Positions 29,958 through 39,575 of a stretch of DNA of 64,000 nt are shown one piece after another; position 1 is the first letter of the stretch, and each line of letters opens with the position of its first letter. The notes beneath the pieces were generated by a model. It had not been told where the DNA came from. It was given only the letters and a program-made list of their open reading frames with translations, and made no database searches. The position numbers and the translations under genes are program-made. This DNA comes from Pseudomonadota bacterium (GTDB lineage Bacteria; Pseudomonadota; Alphaproteobacteria; Rhizobiales; Xanthobacteraceae): positions 1 to 64,000 of the forward strand of contig JAEWJH010000110.1 in assembly GCA_023386635.1 (NCBI GenBank). Direction: 5' to 3'.

Positions 29958-31328
29958 ATGGACCAGCAGCACAAAGAGCGCGTTGCCCTGAACTCGCTGT
30001 TCGCGTCGCTCGGCCTGACCATCGCCAAGGCGATCGTCGGCATCATGACCGGCTCACTCGGCATCCTGTCCGAAGCCGGCCACTCGCTGATCGATTTCGG
30101 CGCGACGGTGATGACCTTCATTGCCGTGCGCATTTCCGGCAAGCCGGCCGACGACGAACATCATTACGGCCACGGCAAGGTCGAGGCGATCTCGGCGCTC
30201 GCCGAAACGGCGCTGCTGTTCCTGCTGTCGGCGGCGGTCATTGTCGAAGCCATCCGCCGGCTGTTCTTCCACGATGGCGTGCACGTCGAAGCGACGATCT
30301 GGGCGTTCGCGGTCATGATCGGCTCGGTCATCGTCGATTTCTTCCGCGCGCGGGCGCTGTCACGTGCCGCGAAAGCGACCGGCAGCCAGGCGCTGGAAGC
30401 CGATGCCCTCCACTTCTCATCCGATCTGTGGTCGTCGCTCGCCGTACTGATCGGCCTCGGCGGTGTCTGGCTCGGCCTGCCCTGGGCGGACGCGGTTGCC
30501 GCCATCGCCGTCGCGATCCTCATCTGTCTCGTCGGCTGGCGGCTCGTGCGCCGCACCGTCGATACGCTGACCGATGCCGCGCCGCGCGGCGTCAGGGAAC
30601 GGGTGGTGGAGATTGCGCGTCGCACGCCGGGCGTCGTTCTGGTCGAACGTATCCGCGTACGCTCTTCCGGCGAGAAGGATTTCATCGACCTCGACGTGGC
30701 GGTCAATCGCGGCCTGCCGCTCGATCGCGTCAGCGCCATCAAGGATCGTCTCAGCGCAGCGATCCTGAAAGACAGCCCACGCACGGAGGTGAACGTCACC
30801 ACCGAGCCGCGGGCGGTCGATGACGAGACAATTCATGAAAAGGTGATGGTGATCGCCCGCAGCCGCGCGCTCGCAGTGCATCACGTGACCGTTCACGAAA
30901 TCGGCGACCGCCTGTCGGTCTCGCTCGATCTGGAGGTAGACGGCAAACTGACGCTGGCGGAGGCACATCGCATCGCGGACCACCTCGAAGACGCCATCGA
31001 GGAAGAACTCGGCCCGAGCGTCGAGGTGGAGACCCATATCGAGCCGCTGCAGCCGGTCGATGCCGGCCGCGAAGCCCCGCCCGAGCGGGTCGCCGTGGTC
31101 ACGGCGGCGCTGGCGGAGATCGCCGCGAGCGGGAAGGTTGTCCGCGAGGTCCACGATGTCCGGGTTCGCGAAACCGCCGACGGCGAGATCGTCAATTTCC
31201 ACTGCCGGGTGGACCCCGCTCTTACCGTGGCGATGGTCCATGACAAGGTCGACGAGGTGGAACGCGGCCTGAAACGACGCTCGCCGCTGATCAAGCGGGT
31301 GATCGGCCACGCCGAACCGATCCGCTGA
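29958..31328 (+). CDS. Cation diffusion facilitator transporter with extended cytoplasmic tail
   Basis: This 456-residue metal/proton antiporter has six membrane helices in residues ~10-200. Metal-site residues are His42/Asp46 (GHSLIDFG) in helix 2 and His152/Asp156 (HFSSD) in helix 5, a site composition compatible with Zn or a related divalent ion. The tail from ~205 to the end is about 250 residues, against roughly 90 in typical members. It appears to hold three successive copies of the ferredoxin-like dimerisation domain, at ~205-290, ~290-375 and ~375-456. The ATG at 29958 follows a 196-bp divergent gap with the LysR gene. Confidence 0.9.
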   Translation: MDQQHKERVALNSLFASLGLTIAKAIVGIMTGSLGILSEAGHSLIDFGATVMTFIAVRISGKPADDEHHYGHGKVEAISALAETALLFLLSAAVIVEAIRRLFFHDGVHVEATIWAFAVMIGSVIVDFFRARALSRAAKATGSQALEADALHFSSDLWSSLAVLIGLGGVWLGLPWADAVAAIAVAILICLVGWRLVRRTVDTLTDAAPRGVRERVVEIARRTPGVVLVERIRVRSSGEKDFIDLDVAVNRGLPLDRVSAIKDRLSAAILKDSPRTEVNVTTEPRAVDDETIHEKVMVIARSRALAVHHVTVHEIGDRLSVSLDLEVDGKLTLAEAHRIADHLEDAIEEELGPSVEVETHIEPLQPVDAGREAPPERVAVVTAALAEIAASGKVVREVHDVRVRETADGEIVNFHCRVDPALTVAMVHDKVDEVERGLKRRSPLIKRVIGHAEPIR

Positions 31329-31383
31329 TCCTGTCGATTTTAGCGTGTCGTCCGGGCTTCCCCTTGCCGGTGCCAGGGCCTAA

Positions 31384-34029
31384 ATGAACGGCATGCGCAC
31401 CGACACCGCCAAGACCATCCGCCTCTCCGATTATCAGCCGCCCGAATGGCTCATCGACACCGTCGATCTCGACGTGTCGCTGCATCCGACGACGACGAAA
31501 GTCCGCGCCACGCTGCGGCTGCGCCCAAACGGCGGCACCCCGGCGCCGCTCGTGCTCGACGGCGAAGACCTGACGCTGACCGCCCTGGCCATCGACGGCG
31601 AACAGATCGCACCGGAGCGCTACAGCGCCACTGCGGACAAGCTGACGATCCCGCAGCCGCCGCAAGGACCGTTCTCGCTGACGATCGAAACCGAGATCAA
31701 TCCGACCGCCAATCTGCAGCTCTCGGGTCTCTACCGGTCGAGCAACAACTACTGCACGCAGTGCGAGGCCGAAGGCTTCCGTCGCATCACCTATTTCCTC
31801 GACCGGCCGGACGTGATGGCGGTCTATACGACGCGCATCGAGGCCGATAAGGCGGAAGCGCCCGTGCTGCTCGCCAACGGCAATCTCACCGAGAGCGGCG
31901 ATCTGCCGGGCGGCCGCCACTTCGCGGTGTGGCACGACCCGTTCAAGAAGCCGAGCTATCTGTTCGCGCTGGTCGGTGGCCGGCTCGGCGTCGTCGAGGA
32001 CAGCTTTGTCACCCAGTCGGGCCGCACCGTCGCGCTGAAAATCTATGTGGAGCCGGGCAAGGAAGACCGCTGCGCCTATGCGATGGATTCGCTCAAGCGC
32101 TCGATGCGCTGGGACGAAGTCGCGTTCGGCCGCGAATACGACCTCGACATCTTCATGATCGTCGCCGTGTCCGACTTCAACATGGGCGCGATGGAGAACA
32201 AGGGCCTCAACGTCTTCAACGACAAGCTCGTGCTCGCTTCGCCGCAGTCCGCCACCGATGCGGACTATGCCGCCATCGAGGCGGTGATCGCGCACGAATA
32301 TTTCCACAACTGGACCGGCAACCGCATCACCTGCCGCGACTGGTTCCAGCTCTGCCTCAAGGAAGGCCTCACCGTCTTCCGCGATCAGGAATTCTCGTCC
32401 GACGAACGTTCGCGTCCGGTGAAGCGCGTCACTGACGTGCGCGCATTGCGCGCGACGCAGTTCGTCGAGGATGCCGGCCCGCTGTCGCATCCGGTGCGCC
32501 CGACGCAGTACAAAGAGATCAACAACTTCTACACGACCACCGTCTATGAAAAGGGCGCCGAGGTCGTGCGGATGATCAAGACGCTGATCGGCGACGCGGC
32601 GTTTCGCGCCGGCATGGACCTCTATTTCGAGCGGCACGACGGCGAAGCCGCCACCATCGAACAGTTCGTGCAGTGCTTCGCCGACGTCTCGAAGCGAGAT
32701 ATGACGCAGTTCATGCGCTGGTATGCGCAGGCCGGCACGCCGGAGGTGATCGCCAGCGGCACGCACGATCCGGTGACGCATACCTATCACCTCGAGATCG
32801 GCCAGTCCGTCCCGTCGACACCCGGCCAGCTTGCCAAGGATCCGATGCTGATCCCGCTCGCCTTCGGCCTGATCGGCCCGGACGGCAAGGACCTCGTTTT
32901 GCAGGACGACGCCGGGCAGCCGCAGCCGAACGTGCTGGTGCTCGACAAGCCGGCGCGGAAATGGACCTTCACGGGGATCAAGGAACGACCGGTCCTCTCC
33001 ATCAACCGTGGCTTCTCCGCGCCGGTGAGGCTCACCGCCAATCTTTCCACCGATGATCTGCGTTTCCTCGCTGCCAACGACAGCGACAGTTTCAACCGCT
33101 GGCAGGCGGTGCAGTCGCTGGCGACCCGCGCGCTGATGGAAACGATCACCCGCCTGCCTGCGGGCGGCGCGACGCGGCCCCAGCCGGCGCTGATCGAGGC
33201 GCTCGCCGCCGTCCTCGCCGACGACACGCTGGAGCCGGCCTTCGTCGCGCTGATGCTGGCGCCGCCGAGCGAGACCGATATCGCCCGCGAGATCGGCCGC
33301 AACATCGATCCGGACGCCATCTATGCGGCGCGCAAGGCCCTGCGGGTGATGATCGGTCAGCAACTCGCCCCCGCGCTCGCCGCCGCCTACGCGCGGATGA
33401 CCAGCACCGCGCCCTATTCGCCGGATGCGGCCGGCGCCGGCAAACGAGCGCTGCGCAATGTCGCGCTCGATCTGCTCGCGGCCACCGGCGAAACCGAGGC
33501 GTTGCAGCGTGCCGCGAAGCAATATGCCGACGCCGACAACATGACCGACCGGCTGGCGGCGCTCGCCACGCTGGCGCAACATCCGGGTTCGGAACGCGAC
33601 GCAGCGCTTGCGGATTTCTACAAGCGCTATGCGGACAATCCGCTGATCATCGACAAGTGGTTCTCGCTGCAGGCCTCGATCCCGGAGCCGGAAACGCTCG
33701 ACCGCGTGCGCATGCTGACCAAGGACCCCGCCTTTGCCATGACCAACCCGAACCGCGTGCGCGCGCTGATCGGCGTGTTCGCGCATGGCAACGCCCGCGA
33801 GTTCAACCGTGCCGACGGCGCCGGTTACGACTTCGTCGCCGACATGGTGCTGGCGCTCGACGGCGCCAATCCGCAGGTCGCATCACGGCTCGCTACCGCG
33901 TTCCGCAGCTGGCGCACCATGGAAGCCGGCCGCCGCGCCAGGGCCGAAGCGGCGCTGCAGCGCATCAAGGCTGCACCGTCGCTCTCGCGCGATGTGGCCG
34001 ACATCGTCGAGCGGTCGCTGGCGGGCTAA
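31384..34029 (+). CDS. pepN: Aminopeptidase N
   Basis: This 881-residue zinc aminopeptidase of family M1 removes N-terminal residues from peptides in the cytosol. The exopeptidase motif GAMENKGLN is at 268 and the zinc site HEYFHNWTGNR at 304 (His304, His308), with third ligand Glu327 in LCLKEGLTVFRD. Length and the C-terminal helical domain match the E. coli PepN type. Starts at 31384 or 31393 are both possible. No terminator is evident in the 218 bp before the PleC-like gene. Confidence 0.95.
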   Translation: MNGMRTDTAKTIRLSDYQPPEWLIDTVDLDVSLHPTTTKVRATLRLRPNGGTPAPLVLDGEDLTLTALAIDGEQIAPERYSATADKLTIPQPPQGPFSLTIETEINPTANLQLSGLYRSSNNYCTQCEAEGFRRITYFLDRPDVMAVYTTRIEADKAEAPVLLANGNLTESGDLPGGRHFAVWHDPFKKPSYLFALVGGRLGVVEDSFVTQSGRTVALKIYVEPGKEDRCAYAMDSLKRSMRWDEVAFGREYDLDIFMIVAVSDFNMGAMENKGLNVFNDKLVLASPQSATDADYAAIEAVIAHEYFHNWTGNRITCRDWFQLCLKEGLTVFRDQEFSSDERSRPVKRVTDVRALRATQFVEDAGPLSHPVRPTQYKEINNFYTTTVYEKGAEVVRMIKTLIGDAAFRAGMDLYFERHDGEAATIEQFVQCFADVSKRDMTQFMRWYAQAGTPEVIASGTHDPVTHTYHLEIGQSVPSTPGQLAKDPMLIPLAFGLIGPDGKDLVLQDDAGQPQPNVLVLDKPARKWTFTGIKERPVLSINRGFSAPVRLTANLSTDDLRFLAANDSDSFNRWQAVQSLATRALMETITRLPAGGATRPQPALIEALAAVLADDTLEPAFVALMLAPPSETDIAREIGRNIDPDAIYAARKALRVMIGQQLAPALAAAYARMTSTAPYSPDAAGAGKRALRNVALDLLAATGETEALQRAAKQYADADNMTDRLAALATLAQHPGSERDAALADFYKRYADNPLIIDKWFSLQASIPEPETLDRVRMLTKDPAFAMTNPNRVRALIGVFAHGNAREFNRADGAGYDFVADMVLALDGANPQVASRLATAFRSWRTMEAGRRARAEAALQRIKAAPSLSRDVADIVERSLAG

Positions 34030-34247
34030 TTCACTCGTCCGCCAGGACATCGAAGCCGCCGGACCGTTGCAAAAAAGACTCACTGCGGCGGCTTCCAAAA
34101 TTTCTGTTCGCATTTACTAAAAATTATTGACTCGGGACTCTCGACAACAGGGTCGCTCTGGATTCAAATCTCGTTGATTCGGAGAGATGCCTCGCATCCC
34201 CTCCGGCGGTCGAGTCGGTGGGGTTTTCGAAAATTCTGGGGGCTTCT

Positions 34248-36563
34248 ATGGCGCGCGCCGAGACGGCGAGTGCGTCCGCGCATGCGGATTCGATCAAGGG
34301 CTCGGACTCGATCAAGGGTCTGGCTCAATCCATCGCCAAGCCCGCTTACCGGCGGCTGCTGCTGGCGGAGCCCGCGCTCCGCCGCGCCGTTCCCGTTCTG
34401 ATCATCGCGTTCCTGGCGACCATCTGCGTCGGCGCCGTCGTGCAGGTGCTCGACCATCGCCGCCAGACGCTGCACGAGATGGGCCGCACGCTCGAAGCGG
34501 CGGCCGACATTGTCGGCGAGCGGATCGAGCGCGCCGGCACGCTCGCCAATCCGCAGGATGTGCTCACCCGCGCGATCCCGGCCTGGGCCACCGGCGCGGG
34601 CCGCCTCGCCTTGCTCGCCAATGCCGACGGTCTGATCATCGCGGCGCTGCCGCCGCTCAGCAATCTCATCGGCCGCACGCTGGTCGACGTTCTCGGACCG
34701 GCTCAACCGCTGACGACATTCGGCGTCGAAGCGGGCGTCCTCGAAATCGCGCTGGCGGATGACCTGCGCGCGCTCGCCACCGTGCGCGTCCTGCGCGACA
34801 CCAAAGCCGGCGGCGACAAGGCACAACGCAGCATCGGCCAGATCGCGTTCCTGCAACCGCGCAGCGACGCGCTGTTGTCGTGGCGGTCGCTGACCACCCT
34901 CACCGTCACGCTGTCGGCGACGACCGGCTTTGTGGTGCTGATCCTCGGCTTTGCCTTTCACTGGCAGTCGACCCGCGCGCGCGAAGCCGACGGCATTTTC
35001 GAGACGGTACGAAGCCGGATCGACACGGCGCTTAACCGCGGTCGCTGCGGCCTGTGGGACTGGGACCTCGCCCGCGGCCGCGTCTTCTGGTCGCATTCGA
35101 TGTTCGAAATGCTCGGTCTTGCCGCCCGCGAAGACCTGATGAGCTTCGGCGAGATCAGCACGCTGGTGCATCCCGACGATATCCGGCTTTACGAAATCGC
35201 GGCTGAACTCACCGAGAAAGGCGGCGGCGCGATCGATCACGCCTTCCGCATGCGTCACGCCAACGGTCATTGGGTCTGGCTGCGCGCGCGCTGCGAACTC
35301 GTGCATCAGTCCGGCGATGCCGGCCCGCATCTGATCGGCATCGCGGTCGATGTGACTGAACAAAAGCATCTGGTCGAGCGCACCGCCGCGGCTGACCTGC
35401 GGCTGCGCGATGCGATCGAGACCATCCCGGAAGCCTTCGTGCTGTGGGACGCCGAGAACCGCCTGGTCCTCTGCAATTCCAACTTCCAGGAACTGCACAA
35501 TCTGCCCGACGACGCGATCCGCGCCGGCGCCTCCTATGAGGACATCGTCAATGCCGGCGGGCGGCAGATCGTCCGCCGCCAGGAAAGCCGGAACAACCGC
35601 CAGCCCGGCGCCCAGAATTTCGAAGCCCAACTCGCGGATGGCCGCTGGCTCAATATCAGCGAGCGCCGCACCAAGGATGGTGGCTACGTTTCGGTCGGCA
35701 CCGACATTACCGCGCTGAAGATGCACGAGGAAAAGCTGATCGACAGCGAGAAGCGGCTGCGCGCATCGGTCGATGAATTGAAGATGTCGGAGCGCACGCT
35801 CGCCGATCTTAACGACAAATATGCGGCGGAGAAGACCCGCGCCGAGGAAGCCAACGCAGCGAAGTCGAAATTCCTCGCCAATATGAGCCACGAACTGCGC
35901 ACGCCGCTCAACGCCATCATCGGTTTCTCGGAGATCATGGAATCCGGCATGTTCGGTCCGCTCGGCGCCGACAAATACATGGAATACTGCCGCGACATCC
36001 ATCAGAGCGGCCAATTCCTGCTCGACGTTATCAACGACGTGCTCGACATGTCGAAGATCGAAGCCGGACGCATCAAGCTCAATCCGGAAGATATCGACCT
36101 CGATCAACTGCTGGCCGAGGCGCTGCGCGTCGTATCGAACCGCGCCGCCGAGAAGAACCTGACCACCGTGTCCCATATCGACGACGGCCTGCACTTCCGC
36201 GCCGACCGGCGCGCCGTCAAGCAGATCGCGCTGAACCTTCTCTCCAATGCGGTGAAGTTCACGCCGGCCGGCGGGGCGCTGACCGTGCTCGGCCGCCGGC
36301 GCGGCGACAGCGTGATCTTCGCCATCGCCGATACCGGCATCGGCATCGCCAGCGATGCGCTGCGCAAGCTCGGCCGACCGTTCGAGCAGGTGGAAAGCCA
36401 GCACACCAAGACCCATCAGGGCTCCGGCCTCGGCCTTGCGATCGCCAAGTCGCTGGTCGAACTCCACGGCGGCACGATGCGCATCCGCTCGCGGCTGGGC
36501 GCCGGCACGATGGTCGTGGTGCGCTTTCCGCTGACCGTCCCCGCCTCGGCTTCCGCGGCCTGA
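34248..36563 (+). CDS. pleC: PAS-domain sensor histidine kinase, PleC-like
   Basis: This 771-residue protein has two membrane helices (about residues 47-67 and 215-240) bracketing a ~150-residue periplasmic domain, then two PAS domains (CGLWDWDLARGRVFW, and AIETIPEAFVLWDAENRLVLCN), a coiled coil, HisKA with His548 in MSHELRTPLNAIIGFSEIM, and HATPase_c (NLLSNAVKF, GSGLGLAIAKSLVELHGG). PleC controls DivK and PleD in the asymmetric cell cycle. The name rests on domain order plus position beside glnE, which I recall as conserved in rhizobia. ATG 34248 is preferred to GTG 34218. It is convergent with glnE, with a 6-bp gap. Confidence 0.75.
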   Translation: MARAETASASAHADSIKGSDSIKGLAQSIAKPAYRRLLLAEPALRRAVPVLIIAFLATICVGAVVQVLDHRRQTLHEMGRTLEAAADIVGERIERAGTLANPQDVLTRAIPAWATGAGRLALLANADGLIIAALPPLSNLIGRTLVDVLGPAQPLTTFGVEAGVLEIALADDLRALATVRVLRDTKAGGDKAQRSIGQIAFLQPRSDALLSWRSLTTLTVTLSATTGFVVLILGFAFHWQSTRAREADGIFETVRSRIDTALNRGRCGLWDWDLARGRVFWSHSMFEMLGLAAREDLMSFGEISTLVHPDDIRLYEIAAELTEKGGGAIDHAFRMRHANGHWVWLRARCELVHQSGDAGPHLIGIAVDVTEQKHLVERTAAADLRLRDAIETIPEAFVLWDAENRLVLCNSNFQELHNLPDDAIRAGASYEDIVNAGGRQIVRRQESRNNRQPGAQNFEAQLADGRWLNISERRTKDGGYVSVGTDITALKMHEEKLIDSEKRLRASVDELKMSERTLADLNDKYAAEKTRAEEANAAKSKFLANMSHELRTPLNAIIGFSEIMESGMFGPLGADKYMEYCRDIHQSGQFLLDVINDVLDMSKIEAGRIKLNPEDIDLDQLLAEALRVVSNRAAEKNLTTVSHIDDGLHFRADRRAVKQIALNLLSNAVKFTPAGGALTVLGRRRGDSVIFAIADTGIGIASDALRKLGRPFEQVESQHTKTHQGSGLGLAIAKSLVELHGGTMRIRSRLGAGTMVVVRFPLTVPASASAA

Positions 36564-36569
36564 GCCGCC

Positions 36570-39500
36570 CTACGCCTCCGGCGCGCTGCCGAGGATCCGC
36601 ACAAAGCTCGCGCGAACCGCTTCCTGTGTGGCGACAAGATCGGCGTCGAGCGTGGCAAAGTCCGGCACGTCCGCCGCGCGGGCGAGCAAGCGCAGCAGCC
36701 CCGGATCGGCCCCCTTTGGTTCGAACGCCGCGGTCAGGCACAGGCGTAACACCTGTGTCAGGTCCTGATAGAGCCGCACCGCCGGCCGCAGCACATCGGC
36801 GTCTTCTTTTGCGAGCAAACCAAGACGCGCGGCGCGCTCCAGCACGCGCGCCGTCGATGTGTCGAGAATGTCGGGATGGTGCGCCGCGTGAACCAGTTGC
36901 AGATGTTGTGCGATGAATTCGATGTCGATCAGACCGCCATCGACATATTTGAGGTCCCAGCGGCCTTTGCTGCCGATCTCGTGGGCGATCGCGCCGCGCA
37001 TCTCGACCACGTCGCCGGCGACCTGCACCGGATCGCGCTCGCGTCGCAACACCTGGCCGATGGCGGCGTTGACGCGCTCGGCGAAAGCCGGCGGCGCGGA
37101 AACGATCCGCGCGCGGGTTAGCGCCATGTGCTCCCAGGTCCAGGCTTCGTTTTCCTGATAGCTCTGGAAACCGTCGATTTGCGTGGCCAACGGTCCCGAG
37201 CGGCCCGACGGCCGCAGCCGCATGTCCACCTGATAGAGCGCGCCGTAATTGGTCCGCGAGGTCAGCGCACTGATCAGCCGCTGCGTCAGTCGCGCGAAAT
37301 ATTGTCCGCCGTAAAGCGGACGCGATCCATCGGATTCCGGCCGCTCCTGATCGAAATCGTAGATCAGGATCAGGTCGAGATCGGACGTGGCGGTCATCTC
37401 ATTGCCGCCGAGCTTGCCGAGCGCCAGCACCGCCGTCTGTTCGTCGGGAAGACGGCCGTGCGCGTCGGCGATGCTCGCCGCCACCCGGCCGTGGATCCAG
37501 CGGATCACCACGTCGGCAAGCCGGCCGAAAGCCTCGCCTGCCTGACGCGCCGGCATGGTGCCGGAGAGAATGCGCGCGCCGATCAGGAACATGTGTTCGA
37601 GGCCGAACATGCGCACGCGGTCGAGAAAATCCTCCTGCCCGCCCGCTTCGGCAAGATCGCGCTCCAGCCGCTGCTGCAACGTCGCTTCGTCCGGGAACGC
37701 GCCGAAGAACGACGGGTCGACCAGCGCATCCATCACCTGCGGATGATGCGCGAGAATATCGGCGAGCCGCGGCGCCATGCCGAGGATCAGCGCCGTCAGC
37801 GCGATAAATTCAGGATTCTGCCGCAACAGCGACAGCAGCCGCGCGCCGCCGCGCAGGCCGGCGAGAAAGCGGTCGAACAGCAACAGCGTCGCATCGGGGT
37901 TGCCGGTCTTGCCGAGATGATCGAGCAGCACGGGCAGCAGCGCTTCGAGCTCCGCGCGCGCCGCTTCGCCGCGCAGCGACCGGTGTTCGCCCGTGAGCCA
38001 GGCGCGAATGGTCGCCGATGCTTCGAGCGGCGCCTTGAAGCCCATCGCCACCAGCCGGTCGAGCGTCTTGCGGTCGTCCTGATCGGCGGGGAAGACCAGC
38101 GCCGGCTCGTCGGTCTGCTCGGCCTCGAACAGCTTGGCGTAGCCGCGCTGAACCTTGGCCAGATGGTCGAGCAGTTCGGCGGCGAAGGCATCGCGGTTTT
38201 CATAGCCGGCGAAGCGCGCGAACCGCTCCATGCTGTCGCGATCGTCCGGCAGCGTATGCGTCTGGTCGTCGTTCACCATCTGCAATCGGTGCTCGATGGT
38301 GCGCAGGAACAGATAAGCCGCCTCGAAATCGGCCCGCGTCGTTTCGTCGATCCAGCCGCCGGCCGCGAGCCGCGCCAGCGTCACCAGCGTTTCGCGGTCG
38401 CGCAATTCCGGATGCCGGCCGCCCGCGATCAACTGCTGCGTCTGCGCGAAGAACTCGACCTCGCGAATGCCGCCGCGGCCGAGCTTGATGTTATGGCCTT
38501 CGACCGCGATCTCGCCGTGGCCTTTATAGGCATGGATCTGCCGCTTCATCGCCTGCACGGCGGCGACGGCGGCGTAATCGAGATATTTGCGCCAGACGAA
38601 CGGCGACAGCCCGTTGAGGAACGTCGCGCCGGCCGCCGGATCGCCGGCGCAAACGCGCGCCTTGATCATCGCTGCGCGTTCCCAGTTCTGGCCAACGCTC
38701 TCGTAGTAGTTGAGGCCGCTGGTGACGGAGATCGCGATCGGCGTTGAAGCCGGATCAGGGCGCAAGCGCAGATCGGTGCGGAATACATAGCCGTCCGCCG
38801 TGCGCTCCTGCAGAAAGCGCGCGAGCCGCTGCGTCAGCCGCACATAGAGCTGGCCCGGCACGTCCGTATTCGCCAGCGCCGGCGCTGTGTCGTCGTAAAA
38901 GACGATGAGGTCGATATCGCTCGAATAATTGAGTTCGCCCGCGCCCATCTTGCCCATGGCGAGGACGAAATAGCCGCTGCCGGCGCAGACATCGGTGGGA
39001 TCGGGCGGCGCGAGTTTTCCGTCGCGGGCGTAGTCGGTCAGAAGATAGCGCAGCGCGGCATCGACCGCCGTGTCGGCCACCTGCGTCAGGGCGTGCGTCG
39101 CCTGCATCACCGGCCACACGCCGCCAAGATCGCACAGCGCAATCAACAGCGCGGCCTCGGATTTCATCCGGCGCAGCGCCTGCGTGACTTCGGCATCGTC
39201 GGCGGCGGCCGGCACCCGCGCCCCGGTCTCGGCGAGAAGAGTCGCGAGTTGGGTTTCCGGCTCCGCGTTCAGCAGCCGGACCAGACGGACCGCATCCGTC
39301 GACGCGAGGTCCCAGAGATAAGGCGAGCCGTCAGCAAGGCCGATCAGCAGCGCGCGGACCGCCGGGCCGCCGTCGAGGATCACACGGAGATCGTCGCTTT
39401 CGGAATCGCGAAGCCACGTGTCGAACCGTTCGCGCGCGGCCTCGTGGTCCGCCAGCAACGGTGCGGTCCCGATCCGCTGACGCAGCGGACCGGCGGAATT

Positions 39501-39575
39501 ACCCGGCAACGATGCGTTGGTCTGCCGCGTCTGCTGACTGCTGGTCTCGTTGCTGGTCGTGCGCGGCGGGCTCAT
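36570..39575 (-). CDS. glnE: Bifunctional glutamine synthetase adenylyltransferase/adenylyl-removing enzyme
   Basis: This 1001-residue enzyme adjusts glutamine synthetase activity by adding or removing AMP in response to PII and glutamine. The two nucleotidyltransferase halves are visible: GAGELNYSSDIDLIVFYDD in the N-terminal (removing) half and KLGGNEMTATSDLDLILIYDFD in the C-terminal (adding) half. Each is followed by GlnE-specific helical segments (GRGGIREVEFFAQT; KYVDGGLIDIEFIAQ). Its 5' end overlaps the histidine kinase gene upstream by 77 bp, suggesting co-transcription. Confidence 0.95.
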   Translation of the reverse strand: MSPPRTTSNETSSQQTRQTNASLPGNSAGPLRQRIGTAPLLADHEAARERFDTWLRDSESDDLRVILDGGPAVRALLIGLADGSPYLWDLASTDAVRLVRLLNAEPETQLATLLAETGARVPAAADDAEVTQALRRMKSEAALLIALCDLGGVWPVMQATHALTQVADTAVDAALRYLLTDYARDGKLAPPDPTDVCAGSGYFVLAMGKMGAGELNYSSDIDLIVFYDDTAPALANTDVPGQLYVRLTQRLARFLQERTADGYVFRTDLRLRPDPASTPIAISVTSGLNYYESVGQNWERAAMIKARVCAGDPAAGATFLNGLSPFVWRKYLDYAAVAAVQAMKRQIHAYKGHGEIAVEGHNIKLGRGGIREVEFFAQTQQLIAGGRHPELRDRETLVTLARLAAGGWIDETTRADFEAAYLFLRTIEHRLQMVNDDQTHTLPDDRDSMERFARFAGYENRDAFAAELLDHLAKVQRGYAKLFEAEQTDEPALVFPADQDDRKTLDRLVAMGFKAPLEASATIRAWLTGEHRSLRGEAARAELEALLPVLLDHLGKTGNPDATLLLFDRFLAGLRGGARLLSLLRQNPEFIALTALILGMAPRLADILAHHPQVMDALVDPSFFGAFPDEATLQQRLERDLAEAGGQEDFLDRVRMFGLEHMFLIGARILSGTMPARQAGEAFGRLADVVIRWIHGRVAASIADAHGRLPDEQTAVLALGKLGGNEMTATSDLDLILIYDFDQERPESDGSRPLYGGQYFARLTQRLISALTSRTNYGALYQVDMRLRPSGRSGPLATQIDGFQSYQENEAWTWEHMALTRARIVSAPPAFAERVNAAIGQVLRRERDPVQVAGDVVEMRGAIAHEIGSKGRWDLKYVDGGLIDIEFIAQHLQLVHAAHHPDILDTSTARVLERAARLGLLAKEDADVLRPAVRLYQDLTQVLRLCLTAAFEPKGADPGLLRLLARAADVPDFATLDADLVATQEAVRASFVRILGSAPEA

